Assembly (NCBI GenBank): GCA_963838035.1 | Contig: CAWIPM010000006.1 | Coordinates: 124,001-188,000 of the forward strand | DNA from: CAVVNN01 sp963838035 | GTDB taxonomy: Bacteria; Actinomycetota; Thermoleophilia; Solirubrobacterales; 70-9 | Length of the DNA stretch: 64,000 bases | Reading direction: 5' to 3' | Part shown: piece by piece, positions 23,463 through 33,685 of the stretch | How the letters are laid out: every line of letters begins with the position of its first letter | Numbering within the stretch: the stretch's first letter is position 1 | The notes under the pieces: model-generated | What the model saw: the letters and a program-made list of their open reading frames with translations, nothing else | What the model was told of the DNA's origin: nothing | Databases searched by the model: none | Translations under genes and position numbers: made by a program

Positions 23463-24641
23463 ATGGAGACCGCCGACAACGACGTCATGGCCCGGATGCG
23501 CGCCGCCAACCCGGTTTCGGCTGCTGACCTTCGGATGGCGATCGACGAGGGGGACCTGCGGGATGCGATGGAGGCGGCGATCTCCGCCGGCGAATCGCCG
23601 ACCCAGCCGGTGCCCGCAGGCGACTCGGTCGCGAATGCCGCCGGCATCGCGCGCGGCGATCGTCGCAGCCTCCCCGTCGGCCGCCGGGGAGCGACGCTCG
23701 CGGCGGGCCTGGCCTGCGCCGTCCTCGTCGCGCTGGGCATCTTGCTGGCAGGGGCGCCCGGGGGTGGCGGTCAACCGGCATTTGCCGCCGCCGCGATCAA
23801 GGTCGCCGAAGCAAACCCGCGCCTGCTGGTCACCGAGCCCGGTTGGAAGGTGATCGACGCGGGCGACTTCGAAGCAGACGAAGGCGAAATGACGTTCAGC
23901 GACGGCGGCCACAGACTTTCGATCAACTGGTATCCGGCGCGCCTTTACAGCAGCTACCGTCGCGACCGCGCCTCGGTCAGCACGCCGGAAGCGTCCGTGC
24001 TCCTCGGACAGACGGCGACCACCGTCCACTACGGAGGCGCTGAATACGCGACGATGCTCTCCCCTCAGGGCACCGTATTCCTCGAGGTCCGAGGCGGGCT
24101 CGACAACCGCGCGGAATATGAAGCGGTTCTGCACTCGCTGCGCCGGGTCGACGTCGACACGTGGCTCGGCGCGATGCCCCCGAACGTTGTCCGCCCCCAA
24201 GACCGCGCCGGCGTCGTCGAAAGGATGCTCGGCGACGTGCCGCTGCCTCCCGGCTTCGATCTCGCCGCCCTGCAGGGCGCAGATGCCGTCCTCAACCACT
24301 ACCAGCTGGCCGCCAAGGTGGCCGGCGAGGTCTCCTGCGGCTGGGTCGAAAGCTGGCTGGCGGCGACAGAAGCCGGCGATGGGGCGCGAGCGCAGCAAGC
24401 CGTCGAGGCGATGGCGACCTCGCGGCATTGGCCGATGATGCCGACCCTGATCAAGGGAGGTGGCTGGTCGGGGAACGTCTGGCGTGCCGCCCGCGAAATT
24501 GAAACCGGCCACCTCGATCGCGGGGCCGCCGGCGAGGTGGTCAATCCAGACGGCACCGGGTACGAGCTCGGCCCTGCCTGGGCCACGGAGCTCAACTGCA
24601 GGTCCCGCTACTGGCGCCGGCCGCTCGACCCCAACCCCTAG
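23463..24641 (+). CDS. Membrane protein co-transcribed with ECF sigma factor (putative anti-sigma/effector)
   Basis: From ATG 23463 the product is 392 residues. About 75 cytoplasmic residues (MARMRAANPVSAADLRMAID) precede one membrane helix (ATLAAGLACAVLVALGILLAG) and a large extracytoplasmic domain with VTEPGWKVIDAGDFEADEGE and a late Cys pair. The N-terminal pattern RMRAANPV and the topology resemble CU044_5270-type proteins found next to ECF sigma genes in actinobacteria. No zinc-binding ZAS motif is seen in the cytoplasmic part, so regulation of the sigma factor is inferred from context only. Confidence 0.65.
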   Translation: METADNDVMARMRAANPVSAADLRMAIDEGDLRDAMEAAISAGESPTQPVPAGDSVANAAGIARGDRRSLPVGRRGATLAAGLACAVLVALGILLAGAPGGGGQPAFAAAAIKVAEANPRLLVTEPGWKVIDAGDFEADEGEMTFSDGGHRLSINWYPARLYSSYRRDRASVSTPEASVLLGQTATTVHYGGAEYATMLSPQGTVFLEVRGGLDNRAEYEAVLHSLRRVDVDTWLGAMPPNVVRPQDRAGVVERMLGDVPLPPGFDLAALQGADAVLNHYQLAAKVAGEVSCGWVESWLAATEAGDGARAQQAVEAMATSRHWPMMPTLIKGGGWSGNVWRAAREIETGHLDRGAAGEVVNPDGTGYELGPAWATELNCRSRYWRRPLDPNP

Positions 24642-24686
24642 GGCCCGCAGTGCATGAGCCGACGCCGTTTGCGATCGGTGGCTCGC

Positions 24687-25223
24687 TTACCCCGCCAGCG
24701 GATGGACGAGGTCGTGTTCGGCGCAGAGTCGCGGCACGCTCTCCATGTCGAACTCGATCCCGTAGCGTCGGCTCAGCGCCTCGGGGTCGAAGCTGCCGTC
24801 CTTGGTCGATTCGTCGAACTCGCGGAAGAAGTGCTCGAAGCCGCCTGGCGAGATCACCTCGAGGATCCGGCAGGGCTCCTCGCCCGCGTTCCAGAAGGTG
24901 TGCCACTGGTCGCGCGGCTTGAAGGCCAGCTCGCCCGCCTCGGCGTGGATCACGACGTCGTCGAGCAGCGCCCCCATTCGACCCTCGAGCACGAAGCTGT
25001 ACTCGTCAACTCCGGTGTGGCGGTGCAGTGGGGCGCACAGGGAGCGAGGCGGAACCGGGTGTTCGACCAGCGAGAAGCCGCCGCCGGATTCCTCCCCCCA
25101 GACGAGGAAACGGGCGTCGCAGCCGCCGAGCTGGGCGACGTGGCCATCGCCTGGGCCGACCTTGCGCGGGCCCTGGGAGGCGTCGAATCGCCGCAGGGAG
25201 TCGATCAGAGGAGTCGCTGGCAT
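24687..25223 (-). CDS. Cupin domain protein
   Basis: The 178-residue product from ATG 25223 is preceded by GTGGAGG at good distance. It has the cupin motif 1 region APLHRHTGVDEYSFVLEG, with His and Glu metal ligands, and motif 2 with GELAFKPRDQWHTFWNAGEE. It is a small metal-binding beta barrel, possibly a dioxygenase-like or sensor protein. The longer upstream frame is out of line with the RBS and is rejected. It is divergent from a TetR regulator 84 bases away, which probably controls it. Confidence 0.82.
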   Translation of the reverse strand: MPATPLIDSLRRFDASQGPRKVGPGDGHVAQLGGCDARFLVWGEESGGGFSLVEHPVPPRSLCAPLHRHTGVDEYSFVLEGRMGALLDDVVIHAEAGELAFKPRDQWHTFWNAGEEPCRILEVISPGGFEHFFREFDESTKDGSFDPEALSRRYGIEFDMESVPRLCAEHDLVHPLAG

Positions 25224-25251
25224 CTTGGGTCCTCCACTTCGTTGAACAGTA

Positions 25252-25273
25252 GTGTGCGACGAAGCTAGCACAC
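25252..25273. promoter_or_regulatory. Candidate TetR operator between cupin and tetR genes
   Basis: GTGTGC (25252–25257) and GCACAC (25268–25273) form an inverted repeat with a 10-base spacer in the divergent promoter region. A second pair, TTGAACA near 25242 and TGTTCAT near 25292, surrounds it. Either could bind the adjacent regulator. The assignment rests on position and symmetry only. Confidence 0.4.
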
Positions 25274-25307
25274 GCCCGTGGTCCCTGTCATTGTTCATCG
25301 AACATAG

Positions 25308-25919
25308 ATGTCTACGGAAAAGCGAAAAGCGCCGAAACGGAGCTACCGCAAGCGGCGCCGAGCCGAGCTGGAGGATGAGACGCGTGGGCGGATCACCGAA
25401 GCGACCGTCGAGCTGCACGGCTCGCTGGGGCCGGCGCGGACGACGGTCAGCGCCGTGGCCGACCGCGCCGGCGTCCAGCGCGCCACCGTCTACCGCCACT
25501 TCCCCGACGAACAGGCGCTGTTCGACGCCTGCTCGTCGCACTGGAGGGCGGCGAACCCGATGCCCGACGTGGCCCGCTGGAGGGAGATCGCCGCTGCCGA
25601 AGAGCGCCTCCGCACTGCCCTCGAGGAGCTCTACTCCTGGTTCGACCGCACTGAGTACATGATCGAGAAGACCACCCGCGACCTTGCCATCGTCCCTGCT
25701 CTTCAGCCCTCGATGTCAGCTTTCGCCGGTTGGTTCGAGACGGCGGCTGACGTCCTCCTTCGCGGTCGCCCGCAGCGCGGCAGGCCCCGCCGTGTGGTCA
25801 GAGCCGCGATCGCTCACGCCCTCGCCTTCACGACCTGGCGATCCCTGGTCCGCGGGCAGGAGCTCGGGCAAGACACCGCGGTCGACCTGATGGTTCGTCT
25901 TGTCTCTACCGCGGGGTAG
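25308..25919 (+). CDS. TetR/AcrR family transcriptional regulator
   Basis: The 203-residue protein has a basic N-terminus (STEKRKAPKRSYRKRRRAEL) and a helix-turn-helix GARTTVSAVADRAGVQRATVYRHFPDEQALFDACSSHW-type region, here TVSAVADRAGVQRATVYRHF at residues about 46–65. A helical ligand-binding domain follows, with EELYSWFDRTEYMIEKTTRD. It likely represses the divergent cupin gene and itself; the ligand is unknown. Its last 14 bases overlap the convergent acyltransferase gene. Confidence 0.88.
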   Translation: MSTEKRKAPKRSYRKRRRAELEDETRGRITEATVELHGSLGPARTTVSAVADRAGVQRATVYRHFPDEQALFDACSSHWRAANPMPDVARWREIAAAEERLRTALEELYSWFDRTEYMIEKTTRDLAIVPALQPSMSAFAGWFETAADVLLRGRPQRGRPRRVVRAAIAHALAFTTWRSLVRGQELGQDTAVDLMVRLVSTAG

Positions 25920-27321
25920 CGACAGGTCGGCGAGGTTGAGCCAGGCGCCCCAGCTCGGCGAGCGACTCCTCTATCCCGCGCTTCAGCACATCCAGGTCCG
26001 GCACAGTGCCGCGATCGCCGTTCAGGCCGAATGTGACACCGCCGTCGTAGCTGACCACGGCGATGCCGACCGCGTGGCCGGAGAAGATCGGGACCAGCGG
26101 CACCACCCGCCGCATAGGCGCACCCAGCGAGTAGAGGGTCGCCGGCGGCCCGGGAACGTTGGTGATCGTGAGGTTGAACAACCGCGGCTTGAAGGCCAGC
26201 CGCGCCACGACGCTGTGGATCAGCGGCGGCGCCGCGCCCGCCACCCCGATCAGCGCCTCGGCGCCCACGGCCTGGTCGCTGCCCTTCAGCTTCTTCGTCG
26301 CCGCCACGATCTTGCGGTAGTGGAGCAGCGGGTCGGGCTCGGAGACCGGCAGGTCGATGAACAGGGAGGAGACCCGGTTGCCCAACGCGAGCTCCTCATG
26401 CGCCTGACGCAGGCTGACCGGAACCATCGCCCGGATGCTGTCGACGTCTGAGCCCTCCCCGCGGTGCTCGAAGAGGCGGCGCAGCCCCCCGGTGGCGGCG
26501 GCCAGCACGACGTCGTTGACAGTGCCGCCCAGCTCGCACTTGATCGATTTCAGCTCGTCGAGCGAAACGTCGACCGCGGCGAGGCGCCGCATGCCGCCGA
26601 TCGGCTCGTTGAGGCTGGTGTGGGGCGCCCCGATCAGCTCCTCGCGAACGACCATCTCGGCCATCGACCTGGAACGGGACAGCGCCGAGGCGAGCTTGCG
26701 CGGGTGCAACGCGGTGTCGACGCCGCCGCCGACGGCGCCGGCCAGCTTGGCAAGCGCGCTACGGTCCGCCTCCTCGGCGTGGCCCGGCTGCGCGGGGGGC
26801 GGCACCAGGCCCTTCGATCCGGGGGGCGGGTCGGGCTCGGCGTCGAGCAGGGCGTTGACGACCCCGACGCCGCTGATTCCGTCGACCAGGCAGTGGTGCA
26901 CCTTCGTGACCAGCGCCCAGCGGCCGTCCTCGAGCCCGTCGAGAAGGGTCGTTTCCCAGAGCGGATGGGCGCGGTCCAGGCGGTGGGAGTAGAAGTCGCC
27001 GAGCCAGTCGAGCAGCTCGGCCTCCCCTCCGGGGGCCGGGAGGGTCGCGTGGCGCATGTGGGTCGCGATGTCGAAGCCGGGGTCGGGCTCCCAGGTGGGC
27101 AGGGAGAAGTTGCCGACACGCGGCGAGGAGAGGCGGAGGAGGAAGTGGGGCAGGAGCTCGAGCCGCTCAGCCGTCTGCCTTCGCAGGTCCTCGAGCGATG
27201 GCTCGCCTCCCTCCGGCAGGGGGTCGAAGACCATCGCCCAGCCGATGTGCATGTGGGCAGACTCGTCGGCCTCCTCGAGCTCCAGGAACGCTGTATCGAG
27301 GGGTGTCAGACGATCTGCCAC
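25906..27321 (-). CDS. Wax ester synthase/diacylglycerol O-acyltransferase (WS/DGAT)
   Basis: The 471-residue enzyme opens with the family hallmark RLTPLDTAFLELEEADESAH. It contains the catalytic HH-x3-DG in VHHCLVDGISG near residue 141, then PRKLASALS-like linkers, LGGTVNDVVLAAATGGLRRL and the C-terminal NVPGPPATLYSLG. It esterifies acyl-CoA with a long-chain alcohol or diacylglycerol to make storage lipids. In mycobacteria, paralogues (Tgs1) belong to the dormancy response, but this gene is 11 kb from the stress island and has no element in front. An alpha/beta hydrolase is divergent on the other side. Confidence 0.92.
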   Translation of the reverse strand: MADRLTPLDTAFLELEEADESAHMHIGWAMVFDPLPEGGEPSLEDLRRQTAERLELLPHFLLRLSSPRVGNFSLPTWEPDPGFDIATHMRHATLPAPGGEAELLDWLGDFYSHRLDRAHPLWETTLLDGLEDGRWALVTKVHHCLVDGISGVGVVNALLDAEPDPPPGSKGLVPPPAQPGHAEEADRSALAKLAGAVGGGVDTALHPRKLASALSRSRSMAEMVVREELIGAPHTSLNEPIGGMRRLAAVDVSLDELKSIKCELGGTVNDVVLAAATGGLRRLFEHRGEGSDVDSIRAMVPVSLRQAHEELALGNRVSSLFIDLPVSEPDPLLHYRKIVAATKKLKGSDQAVGAEALIGVAGAAPPLIHSVVARLAFKPRLFNLTITNVPGPPATLYSLGAPMRRVVPLVPIFSGHAVGIAVVSYDGGVTFGLNGDRGTVPDLDVLKRGIEESLAELGRLAQPRRPVATPR

Positions 27322-27399
27322 ATCGCAAGCCTACGTCCGCAGGAGGGCTCTCCGATCCGGAAAAGCTACGGATTGAAGGTGTCCGGCTAGGCTGGCTGA

Positions 27400-28224
27400 A
27401 TGGGCGAGTTCCGCTACGAGGGCCACCGGATCGAGTACGACTCCTACGGCGAGGGCGAGCAGGTCCTCGTCCTCGCCCACGGCCTGTTGATGAACCGCCG
27501 CATGTACGAGCGGCTGGGGCCGGCGCTGGCCGAGCTCGGCCAGCGGACGATCTGCGTCGACCTGCTCGGTCACGGCCGTTCCGACCGTCCCGAGGACCTG
27601 CGTCTCTACTCGATGCCGCTCTTCGCTCGCCAGGTGGCGGCGCTGCTCGACCATCTCGGAGAGCCCTCCGCCGTCGTGGGCGGCACCTCGCTCGGAGCCA
27701 ACGTCGCCCTGGAGCTTGCGACACGCGACCCTGAGCGGGTCAGGGGCCTGTTCATCGAGATGCCGGTGCTCGACAACGCGCTGGCCGCGGTCGCGGCCAC
27801 CTTCACCCCGGTCATACTCGGCCTGCGGCTGGCCCGGCCGGCCTTCGAGGTCGCCTCCCGCCTCACCTCGGCCATTCCCCGCACCAATTATCTGATCGAC
27901 ATCGGGCTCGACTGGGCTCGCCAGCGCCCCGGCCCCTCGCTCGCCGTCCTGGAGGGCCTTCTGCTGGGGGAGACGGCGCCGCACCGGGAGGAGCGGAGGA
28001 AGATCGCCCAGCCGGCGCTGATCGTCGGCCACCCGCGCGATCCCCTGCACCCGTTCAGCGACTCCGGGATGCTCGCCGAGGAGCTTGCGAACGGGCGGCT
28101 GGTCGAGGCGAACTCGATCCTCGAGTGGCGGCTCAGCTCGAAGCGTCTGAACGGCGAGCTGGCGGCGTTCCTGGATGAAGTCTGGGCGCCGTCCGAGCCG
28201 GGGACGGCGAACGGCAACCGGTGA
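27400..28224 (+). CDS. Alpha/beta hydrolase
   Basis: The 274-residue protein has the oxyanion-hole strand VLVLAHGLLMNRRMYERLG, a VDLLGHGRSDRP loop and the nucleophile elbow GGTSLGANVALELA (Ser of GTSLG). Candidate Asp and His lie in ALIVGHPRDPLHPFSDSG. It is a soluble esterase or lipase-like hydrolase of unknown substrate. Its start is 78 bases from the divergent WS/DGAT gene, so a role in storage-lipid turnover is possible but not shown. It is convergent with the carbonic anhydrase gene (seven bases between stops). Confidence 0.85.
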   Translation: MGEFRYEGHRIEYDSYGEGEQVLVLAHGLLMNRRMYERLGPALAELGQRTICVDLLGHGRSDRPEDLRLYSMPLFARQVAALLDHLGEPSAVVGGTSLGANVALELATRDPERVRGLFIEMPVLDNALAAVAATFTPVILGLRLARPAFEVASRLTSAIPRTNYLIDIGLDWARQRPGPSLAVLEGLLLGETAPHREERRKIAQPALIVGHPRDPLHPFSDSGMLAEELANGRLVEANSILEWRLSSKRLNGELAAFLDEVWAPSEPGTANGNR

Positions 28225-28231
28225 GCTTGGC

Positions 28232-28732
28232 TCAGCCCTCGACCGCGACCTCGCGCAGCCGGTGGGTGTCGACGTCGTAGACAAAGCCGCGCACGCGGTC
28301 GCGATGTGGGAGAAAGGGGGAGCGGCGGACGCGAAGGATCGACTGGCGCACGTCCGCGTCGACGTCGGCGAAGGACTCGATCGCGAAGGCCGGCGCGACC
28401 CCCGTCGCCTCCTGCAGCTCAGCGCGGAAGCCGTCGTCGGTGAGGGACTGCATGCCGCAGTCGGTGTGGTGGATCAGCATCACCTCGCGGGTGCCGAGGC
28501 GGCGCTGGGACACGGCCAGGGAGCGGATGACGTCGTCGGTGATCACGCCACCCGCGTTTCGCAGGACGTGCGCCTCGCCGTCGCCCAGGCCCAGCGCGGC
28601 GAAGACGTCCAGGCGCGAGTCCATGCAGGTGACGATCGCCAGCCGGCGGCTGGGGTGGACATCGAGGTGCCTGTCGGGCAGCGAGGCGGCGAAGGCCCGG
28701 TTGTTGTCGAGCAGCTGGTCGATCCCTTCCAT
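28232..28732 (-). CDS. Beta-class carbonic anhydrase
   Basis: The 166-residue enzyme has zinc ligands and catalytic dyad in TCMDSRLDVFAALGL (Cys, Asp, Arg) and in MLIHHTDCGMQ (His, Cys), with the conserved HVLRNAGGVITDD. It interconverts CO2 and bicarbonate. The short length fits the compact actinobacterial beta-CA type (Rv1284-like). It is divergent from the class A PBP gene with 53 bases between them. Confidence 0.92.
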   Translation of the reverse strand: MEGIDQLLDNNRAFAASLPDRHLDVHPSRRLAIVTCMDSRLDVFAALGLGDGEAHVLRNAGGVITDDVIRSLAVSQRRLGTREVMLIHHTDCGMQSLTDDGFRAELQEATGVAPAFAIESFADVDADVRQSILRVRRSPFLPHRDRVRGFVYDVDTHRLREVAVEG

Positions 28733-28785
28733 CTCGCGGCACCCTAGATGGTTGGAGGAGCACCCTCCCTACAATTTTCGGTCGA

Positions 28786-30939
28786 ATGGCGACTCGGGTC
28801 CGACGGCGGCGGCGCAGGTCGCACGCCTCAGCTTGGAAGAAGCTCCTGTTCGCAGCCGGCGTCATCGCCGCGCTGTTCGTCGTCGCGGGCGGGTTCGGCG
28901 CCAGCTGGGCGATCAAGGTCTACGACTCCGCGCCGCCCCTCTCCAGCCTGAAACCGGTCCAGAAGGGCCGCTCCTCGGCGATCTACGCCGCCGACGGAAG
29001 CCTGATCGGCTACATCCGCTCCAACAACATCCGCGAGCCGGTCCCGGCCGCCGACATCCCCCAGAACCTCAAGGACGCAACCGTGGCGATCGAGGATCGC
29101 AACTACTTCAACCACGGGGCGCTCGACCCGGCCGGAATCGCGCGCGCCGCCTGGAAGGACCTGCTCGCCGGTGGCAAGCCCGTCCAGGGCGCCTCGACGA
29201 TCACCCAGCAGCTGGTCCGCGACCTCTACATCCAGAACCCCGAAGAGACGATCAAGCGCAAGCTGATCGAAGCCCACCTGGCTTACGAGATGGAGGAAGC
29301 CCACGACAAGGACTGGATCCTCGCCGCCTACCTCAACACCGCCCCCTACGGGACCGTGGAAGGCGAGACCGCGGTCGGCGCCGAGGCGGCCGCGCAGACC
29401 TACTTCGGCAAGCCGGCGAAGGGCCTGACCCTGACCGAGGCGGCGCTGATCGCGGGCCTGCCGCAGGCCCCCTCCGAATACAACCCCTTTCTCGACCCCC
29501 GGGCCGCCCTGGCGCGGCGCAACGAGGTGCTCAGCGCGATGCAGGACCAGGGCTACATCGACGCCGCCGAATATCGCGAAGCCGTCCACCAGGGGCTCGG
29601 CCTCAACCCGGGCCACAGGTACCAGGTCATTCGCGACCCGTTCCTCTTCGACCTGGTCCAGCAGGAGCTGATCGACCGCTACGGGATCAATACCGTCCGC
29701 TACGGCGGGCTCAAGGCCTACACCACGATCGAACCCGCGATCCAGAAGAAGGCCGAAGAAGCGGTCGCCTCGTGCGGGGTCTGCTATCCCGAAGGCGGGC
29801 CGGCGGCTGGGCTGGCCTCGGTCAACCCGAAGAACGGCGAGATCGTCGCCCTCGCCTCGACCGAAGGCTCCTCATCCGAAAGCCAGTTCAACTACGCCTG
29901 GCAGGCGCACCGCCAGCCCGGCTCCTCGTTCAAGACCTACGTGCTGGCGACCGCGATCAAGCAGGGGATCGATCCCTACACGACCTACTACGACGGGACC
30001 GCCCCGAAGACGCTGGCGCTGCCGGGTGGCGGTACCTGGACGGTCAACAACGCCGAGCCGGGAGGGGGGACGATGTCGCTCGCCGCCGCCACCTGGGGCT
30101 CGGTCAACGCGGTCTTCGCCCAGCTCGACCTCGACGTCGGTCCCGAAAACGTGACCCACACGGCCCACCAGATGGGAATCGAAGCGCCCCTGGAATCGGT
30201 GCCGGCGGAGGCGATCGGCGGGCTCAGCGTCGGCGTCACGCCGCTGGAAATGGCCGACGGCTACGCGACGCTGGCCGACGGCGGCGTGCACCACGAACCG
30301 ACCGCCGTCGGCAAGGTCGAATTCCCCAACGGCAAGGTCGACGAAGCCAATCCCGAATCGGGCGACCGCGTCCTCACCGAAGGACAGGCCTACGAAGTGA
30401 CCAAACTGCTCGAGGGCGTGATCACCCAGGGCACCGGCGCCGGCTACACCTACATGGGCTGCAGCTCCGAGGCCGGTAAGACCGGCACCTCCGAGGGCGA
30501 GTCCGACGCCTGGTTCGCGGGCTACACGCCGCTCTACTCGACTGCGGTCTGGGTCGGCCACCCCCAGTCGCGCGAAGCGACCGGCTACGGCGGGCCGACC
30601 GCGGGCCCGATCTGGCGCGCCTTCATGGAATCGGCCGTGGCCGGCGATTGCCCCGAATTCCCGGTGCCCTCCAGCCTGCCGAGCCTCTCCAGTCTGCACA
30701 GCGAACACACTCGCGTCGGCTCCTCGGCCCATGAAGGCAAGTCCGGCGAAGAAGTGGAAGAAACCGAAAAAAAGGGCGGAAAGCACACGGGCAAGGAACA
30801 GGAAAGCTCACCCGAAGCGAACGAACCCGAACCCGAACCGTCCCCGTCCCCCGAACCGTCCCCGTCCCCCGGACCGTCCAAGCCGCCCTCACCGCCGCCG
30901 TCGGTAGGCGTCGGTGGCGGGGTGCCGAGCCCGCACTAG
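28786..30939 (+). CDS. Class A penicillin-binding protein (glycosyltransferase/transpeptidase)
   Basis: The 717-residue protein has a short basic cytoplasmic N-terminus, one membrane helix ([19 protein letters not shown]) and a GT51 domain with the catalytic Glu in [17 protein letters not shown] and [15 protein letters not shown]. The transpeptidase carries Ser380 in SSFK, SVN in [10 protein letters not shown] and KTGTSEG. It polymerises and cross-links peptidoglycan outside the membrane. The last 90 residues are a Glu/Lys-rich stretch and then a Pro/Ser/Glu repeat ([12 protein letters not shown]), a disordered wall-spanning tail common in actinobacterial PBPs. Its stop overlaps the stop of the convergent ATPase gene. 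Confidence 0.94.
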   Translation: MATRVRRRRRRSHASAWKKLLFAAGVIAALFVVAGGFGASWAIKVYDSAPPLSSLKPVQKGRSSAIYAADGSLIGYIRSNNIREPVPAADIPQNLKDATVAIEDRNYFNHGALDPAGIARAAWKDLLAGGKPVQGASTITQQLVRDLYIQNPEETIKRKLIEAHLAYEMEEAHDKDWILAAYLNTAPYGTVEGETAVGAEAAAQTYFGKPAKGLTLTEAALIAGLPQAPSEYNPFLDPRAALARRNEVLSAMQDQGYIDAAEYREAVHQGLGLNPGHRYQVIRDPFLFDLVQQELIDRYGINTVRYGGLKAYTTIEPAIQKKAEEAVASCGVCYPEGGPAAGLASVNPKNGEIVALASTEGSSSESQFNYAWQAHRQPGSSFKTYVLATAIKQGIDPYTTYYDGTAPKTLALPGGGTWTVNNAEPGGGTMSLAAATWGSVNAVFAQLDLDVGPENVTHTAHQMGIEAPLESVPAEAIGGLSVGVTPLEMADGYATLADGGVHHEPTAVGKVEFPNGKVDEANPESGDRVLTEGQAYEVTKLLEGVITQGTGAGYTYMGCSSEAGKTGTSEGESDAWFAGYTPLYSTAVWVGHPQSREATGYGGPTAGPIWRAFMESAVAGDCPEFPVPSSLPSLSSLHSEHTRVGSSAHEGKSGEEVEETEKKGGKHTGKEQESSPEANEPEPEPSPSPEPSPSPGPSKPPSPPPSVGVGGGVPSPH

Positions 30940-33656
30940 CCGTCGCCGGCAAACCGATTCCGGCGCAGCAGGTAGCGGCGCAGCTCGTCGGCGCCCCAGA
31001 CGACGAAGGGGAACGGGAGCAGGACGAGCAGGTCCTGCAGCGGCAGCGCCGCGGTGCCGAGCAGGCCCTGGAACACCGGCGTGTAGACGAGCAGGGCCGC
31101 AAGCGCCAGCTCGAAGGCGATTCCCCAGAGCAGCAGCCGGTTGCTGAAGACGCCGACCGAGCGCAGCGAGGCGCGCTCGGTGCGCGCTGCGAAGGCGGTG
31201 CCGATCTGGGCGACGACCATCGAGACGAAGGTCATCGTCGTCGCCTGCTGGTAGGCGTGGTGGAGGGGGTCCCCCTCGCCGACGGGGTCGTTGGGGCGCC
31301 AGCCCGCCCTGAGCAGAACGTAGAAGTAAGCCCCCATCGAGAGCGCCGCGGCGATCAGCCCGAGGAAGAGCCAGGCCCGCACCAGCATGCCGCGGGTGAT
31401 GATGCCCTGGCTCCGCGAGCGTGGCGGCCGATCCATGATTCCGGGCTCGGCTCGCTCCTGGCCGAGGGCCAGCGCCGGCAGCGTCTCGGTGCCGATGTCG
31501 AAGGCGAGCAGCTGCAGGATCGTGAGCGGAAGCGGAATGGCTCCGCCGGCGAGGGCGAAGACGAGGAACGGTGTCACCTCCGGCGTCGTGTGAGCAAAGA
31601 TGTAGAGGATGAACTTGCGGATGTTGTCGTAGATCCGCCGCCCCGCCGCAACCGCGGCGACGATCGTCGCGAAGTTGTCGTCGGTGAGGACCATCGTCGC
31701 CGCCTCGCGGGCGACATCGGTGCCCGAGCGTCCCATCGCGATGCCGATGTCGGCGCGCCGCAGCGCCGGGGCGTCGTTGACCCCGTCGCCGGTCATCGCC
31801 ACCACGTGGCCCTCGGCGCGCAGCGCGTCGGCGATCCGCAGCTTCGCCTCCGGGGTCGCTCGGGCGAAGATCAGCTCGCTTCCCTCGCGCAGCATTGCGT
31901 CGAGCTCGGGCTCGCTCATCCGGTCCAGCTCCTCCTCGGTGACCACGACGGGCTCGCCGCGCGCGATCCCGATCTTGTGGGCGATCGCGGTTGCCGTCAG
32001 CGGGTGGTCGCCGGTGATGACGACGATCCGGATCCCCGCTTCGTGACAGCGGGCGACGGCGTCTGCGACCTCGGGTCGCGGCGGGTCGATCATCGCCACC
32101 AGGCCGAGCAGGACCAGGTCGCGCTCGGCCTGCTCGCGGCGCTCGGGCACGCCGTCGTCGCCGAAGGGTCGCTCGGCGACGGCGAGCACGCGCAGGCCCT
32201 GGCCGGCGAAGTCGTCGACCAGCGATTCCAGGTCGCTCCGCTCCTCGGCCCCGAGCGGGGAAGTCCCACCATCGGCTGCCGCGCTCAGCGAGCAGCGCGG
32301 CAGCACCGCCTCCGGCGCGCCCTTGGTGTGGATGACCATGGCGCCGTCGCGGTCGTCGACCGTCGACATCAGCTTCAGCACCGGGTCGAAGTGGAACTCC
32401 CGCCGGCGATGCCCTGCACCGGGAACCGCGCCGAGCCGCTGCGCAGCGAGGAGCATCGCCGCCTCGGTCGGGTCGCCGCTCGGCTCGCCGTCATCGCCGA
32501 CCCGCGCGTTGTTGCAGGCCGCCATCGCCTCGGCCAGCGTGCCGGCGGCGGCAGGCAGGCCGTCCAGGTCGCCGGGTCGCGCTTCGAGGTCGATCTCCCA
32601 CCCGGGCACCCAGAGCCGCGTCACCCGCATCCGGTTCACGGTCAGGGTCCCGGTCTTGTCGGTGCAGATCACGTCGGTCGAGCCGAGCGTCTCGACCGCG
32701 CTCAGCCGCTTCACAACCGCCCCCTGGCGCACCAGCCCGCGCACCCCCACCGCAAGGGCCAGGGTGATCACCGGCAGCAGTCCCTCCGGCACGTTGCCGA
32801 CGATCAGCCCGATCGCGAAGACGACGGCGTCGCCCACCGGCAGGCCGGTTCCCAGCGAGGCCAGCGGGATGAAGGCGATGCCCATCGCGACGGCGATGCC
32901 GGCGATCAGCCAGGCGACGCGGCGCACCTGGTGCTCGAGCGGGCTCTCCTCGGGGCCGGTCCGCTCCGAGAGCGAGGCGATCCGGCCCAGCTCGGTCCGC
33001 ATCCCGGTGGCGAAGACCAGCGCCCGCGCCTCGCCGCCCGTGCAGCTGGTCCCGCTGAAGACCAGGTCGCGTGCCTGGACCAGCGGGCGGCCGGTGTCGA
33101 GCAGGTCCGCCGAACGCATCGCCGTCGCCGACTCCCCGGTCAGGGTCGACATGTCGACCTCGATCGCGCCCTCGATCAGACGGGCGTCGGCGGAGACCCG
33201 GTCGCCTTCGGCGATCGCGAGGATGTCGCCGGGGACCAGCCGGGTGGCGTCGACCTGCACGACGTCGCCGTCGCGGAGGACCTTGGCCCGCTCGGGCAGG
33301 TAGCGCTGCAGGGCCTCGACCGCCCGCTCGGCCTGCTGCTCCTGGGCGAAGGCGAAGGCGGCGTTGAGCACGATAACGACGACGACGGCGATCGCCACCG
33401 GCACGATCCCGGCAGCCGCCGCGAGTGCCGCTGCTCCCCACAGCAACAGCGCCAAGGGGTGGGTGAACTGGCGCCCCAGCTCGCGTGGCCAGCGCCGCCG
33501 CACCCGCCGCTCCAGCGCGTTCGGCCCGTGGGTAAGCAGGCGGCGCTCGGCCTCGCGGCCCGAGAGGCCCCCGCGGGAGGCGCGCAGGTCGCGCAGGAGC
33601 AGGTCGATCCGCTCGTTCGGGTCAACTGTCGATTCGGGAGTCGTGGACGCCCCTTG
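30936..33656 (-). CDS. P-type cation-transporting ATPase (calcium/magnesium type)
   Basis: The roughly 900-residue membrane pump has an N-terminal cation-ATPase domain ([13 protein letters not shown]), actuator motif TGES, and the phosphorylation site DKTGTLT in [15 protein letters not shown]. The ATP-binding KGAPE and the hinge [21 protein letters not shown] are present, along with about eight to ten membrane helices including the C-terminal four. Such pumps usually export Ca2+ or import Mg2+; ion choice is not settled. The start is uncertain: the in-frame codon before the conserved region is GTT and no ATG, GTG or TTG lies close, so 33656 marks only the likely N-terminal region. The alcohol dehydrogenase gene precedes it on the same strand. 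Confidence 0.88.
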   Translation of the reverse strand, partial: QGASTTPESTVDPNERIDLLLRDLRASRGGLSGREAERRLLTHGPNALERRVRRRWPRELGRQFTHPLALLLWGAAALAAAAGIVPVAIAVVVVIVLNAAFAFAQEQQAERAVEALQRYLPERAKVLRDGDVVQVDATRLVPGDILAIAEGDRVSADARLIEGAIEVDMSTLTGESATAMRSADLLDTGRPLVQARDLVFSGTSCTGGEARALVFATGMRTELGRIASLSERTGPEESPLEHQVRRVAWLIAGIAVAMGIAFIPLASLGTGLPVGDAVVFAIGLIVGNVPEGLLPVITLALAVGVRGLVRQGAVVKRLSAVETLGSTDVICTDKTGTLTVNRMRVTRLWVPGWEIDLEARPGDLDGLPAAAGTLAEAMAACNNARVGDDGEPSGDPTEAAMLLAAQRLGAVPGAGHRRREFHFDPVLKLMSTVDDRDGAMVIHTKGAPEAVLPRCSLSAAADGGTSPLGAEERSDLESLVDDFAGQGLRVLAVAERPFGDDGVPERREQAERDLVLLGLVAMIDPPRPEVADAVARCHEAGIRIVVITGDHPLTATAIAHKIGIARGEPVVVTEEELDRMSEPELDAMLREGSELIFARATPEAKLRIADALRAEGHVVAMTGDGVNDAPALRRADIGIAMGRSGTDVAREAATMVLTDDNFATIVAAVAAGRRIYDNIRKFILYIFAHTTPEVTPFLVFALAGGAIPLPLTILQLLAFDIGTETLPALALGQERAEPGIMDRPPRSRSQGIITRGMLVRAWLFLGLIAAALSMGAYFYVLLRAGWRPNDPVGEGDPLHHAYQQATTMTFVSMVVAQIGTAFAARTERASLRSVGVFSNRLLLWGIAFELALAALLVYTPVFQGLLGTAALPLQDLLVLLPFPFVVWGADELRRYLLRRNRFAGDG

Positions 33657-33685
33657 AGCGCGACCTCGGCCGCTCGGCGGTCGAC

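Noticed and set aside
24687..25541. Long N-terminal extension of the cupin gene
   Set aside because: The extension overlaps the TetR gene and its promoter; an RBS-supported ATG at 25223 gives the normal cupin length.
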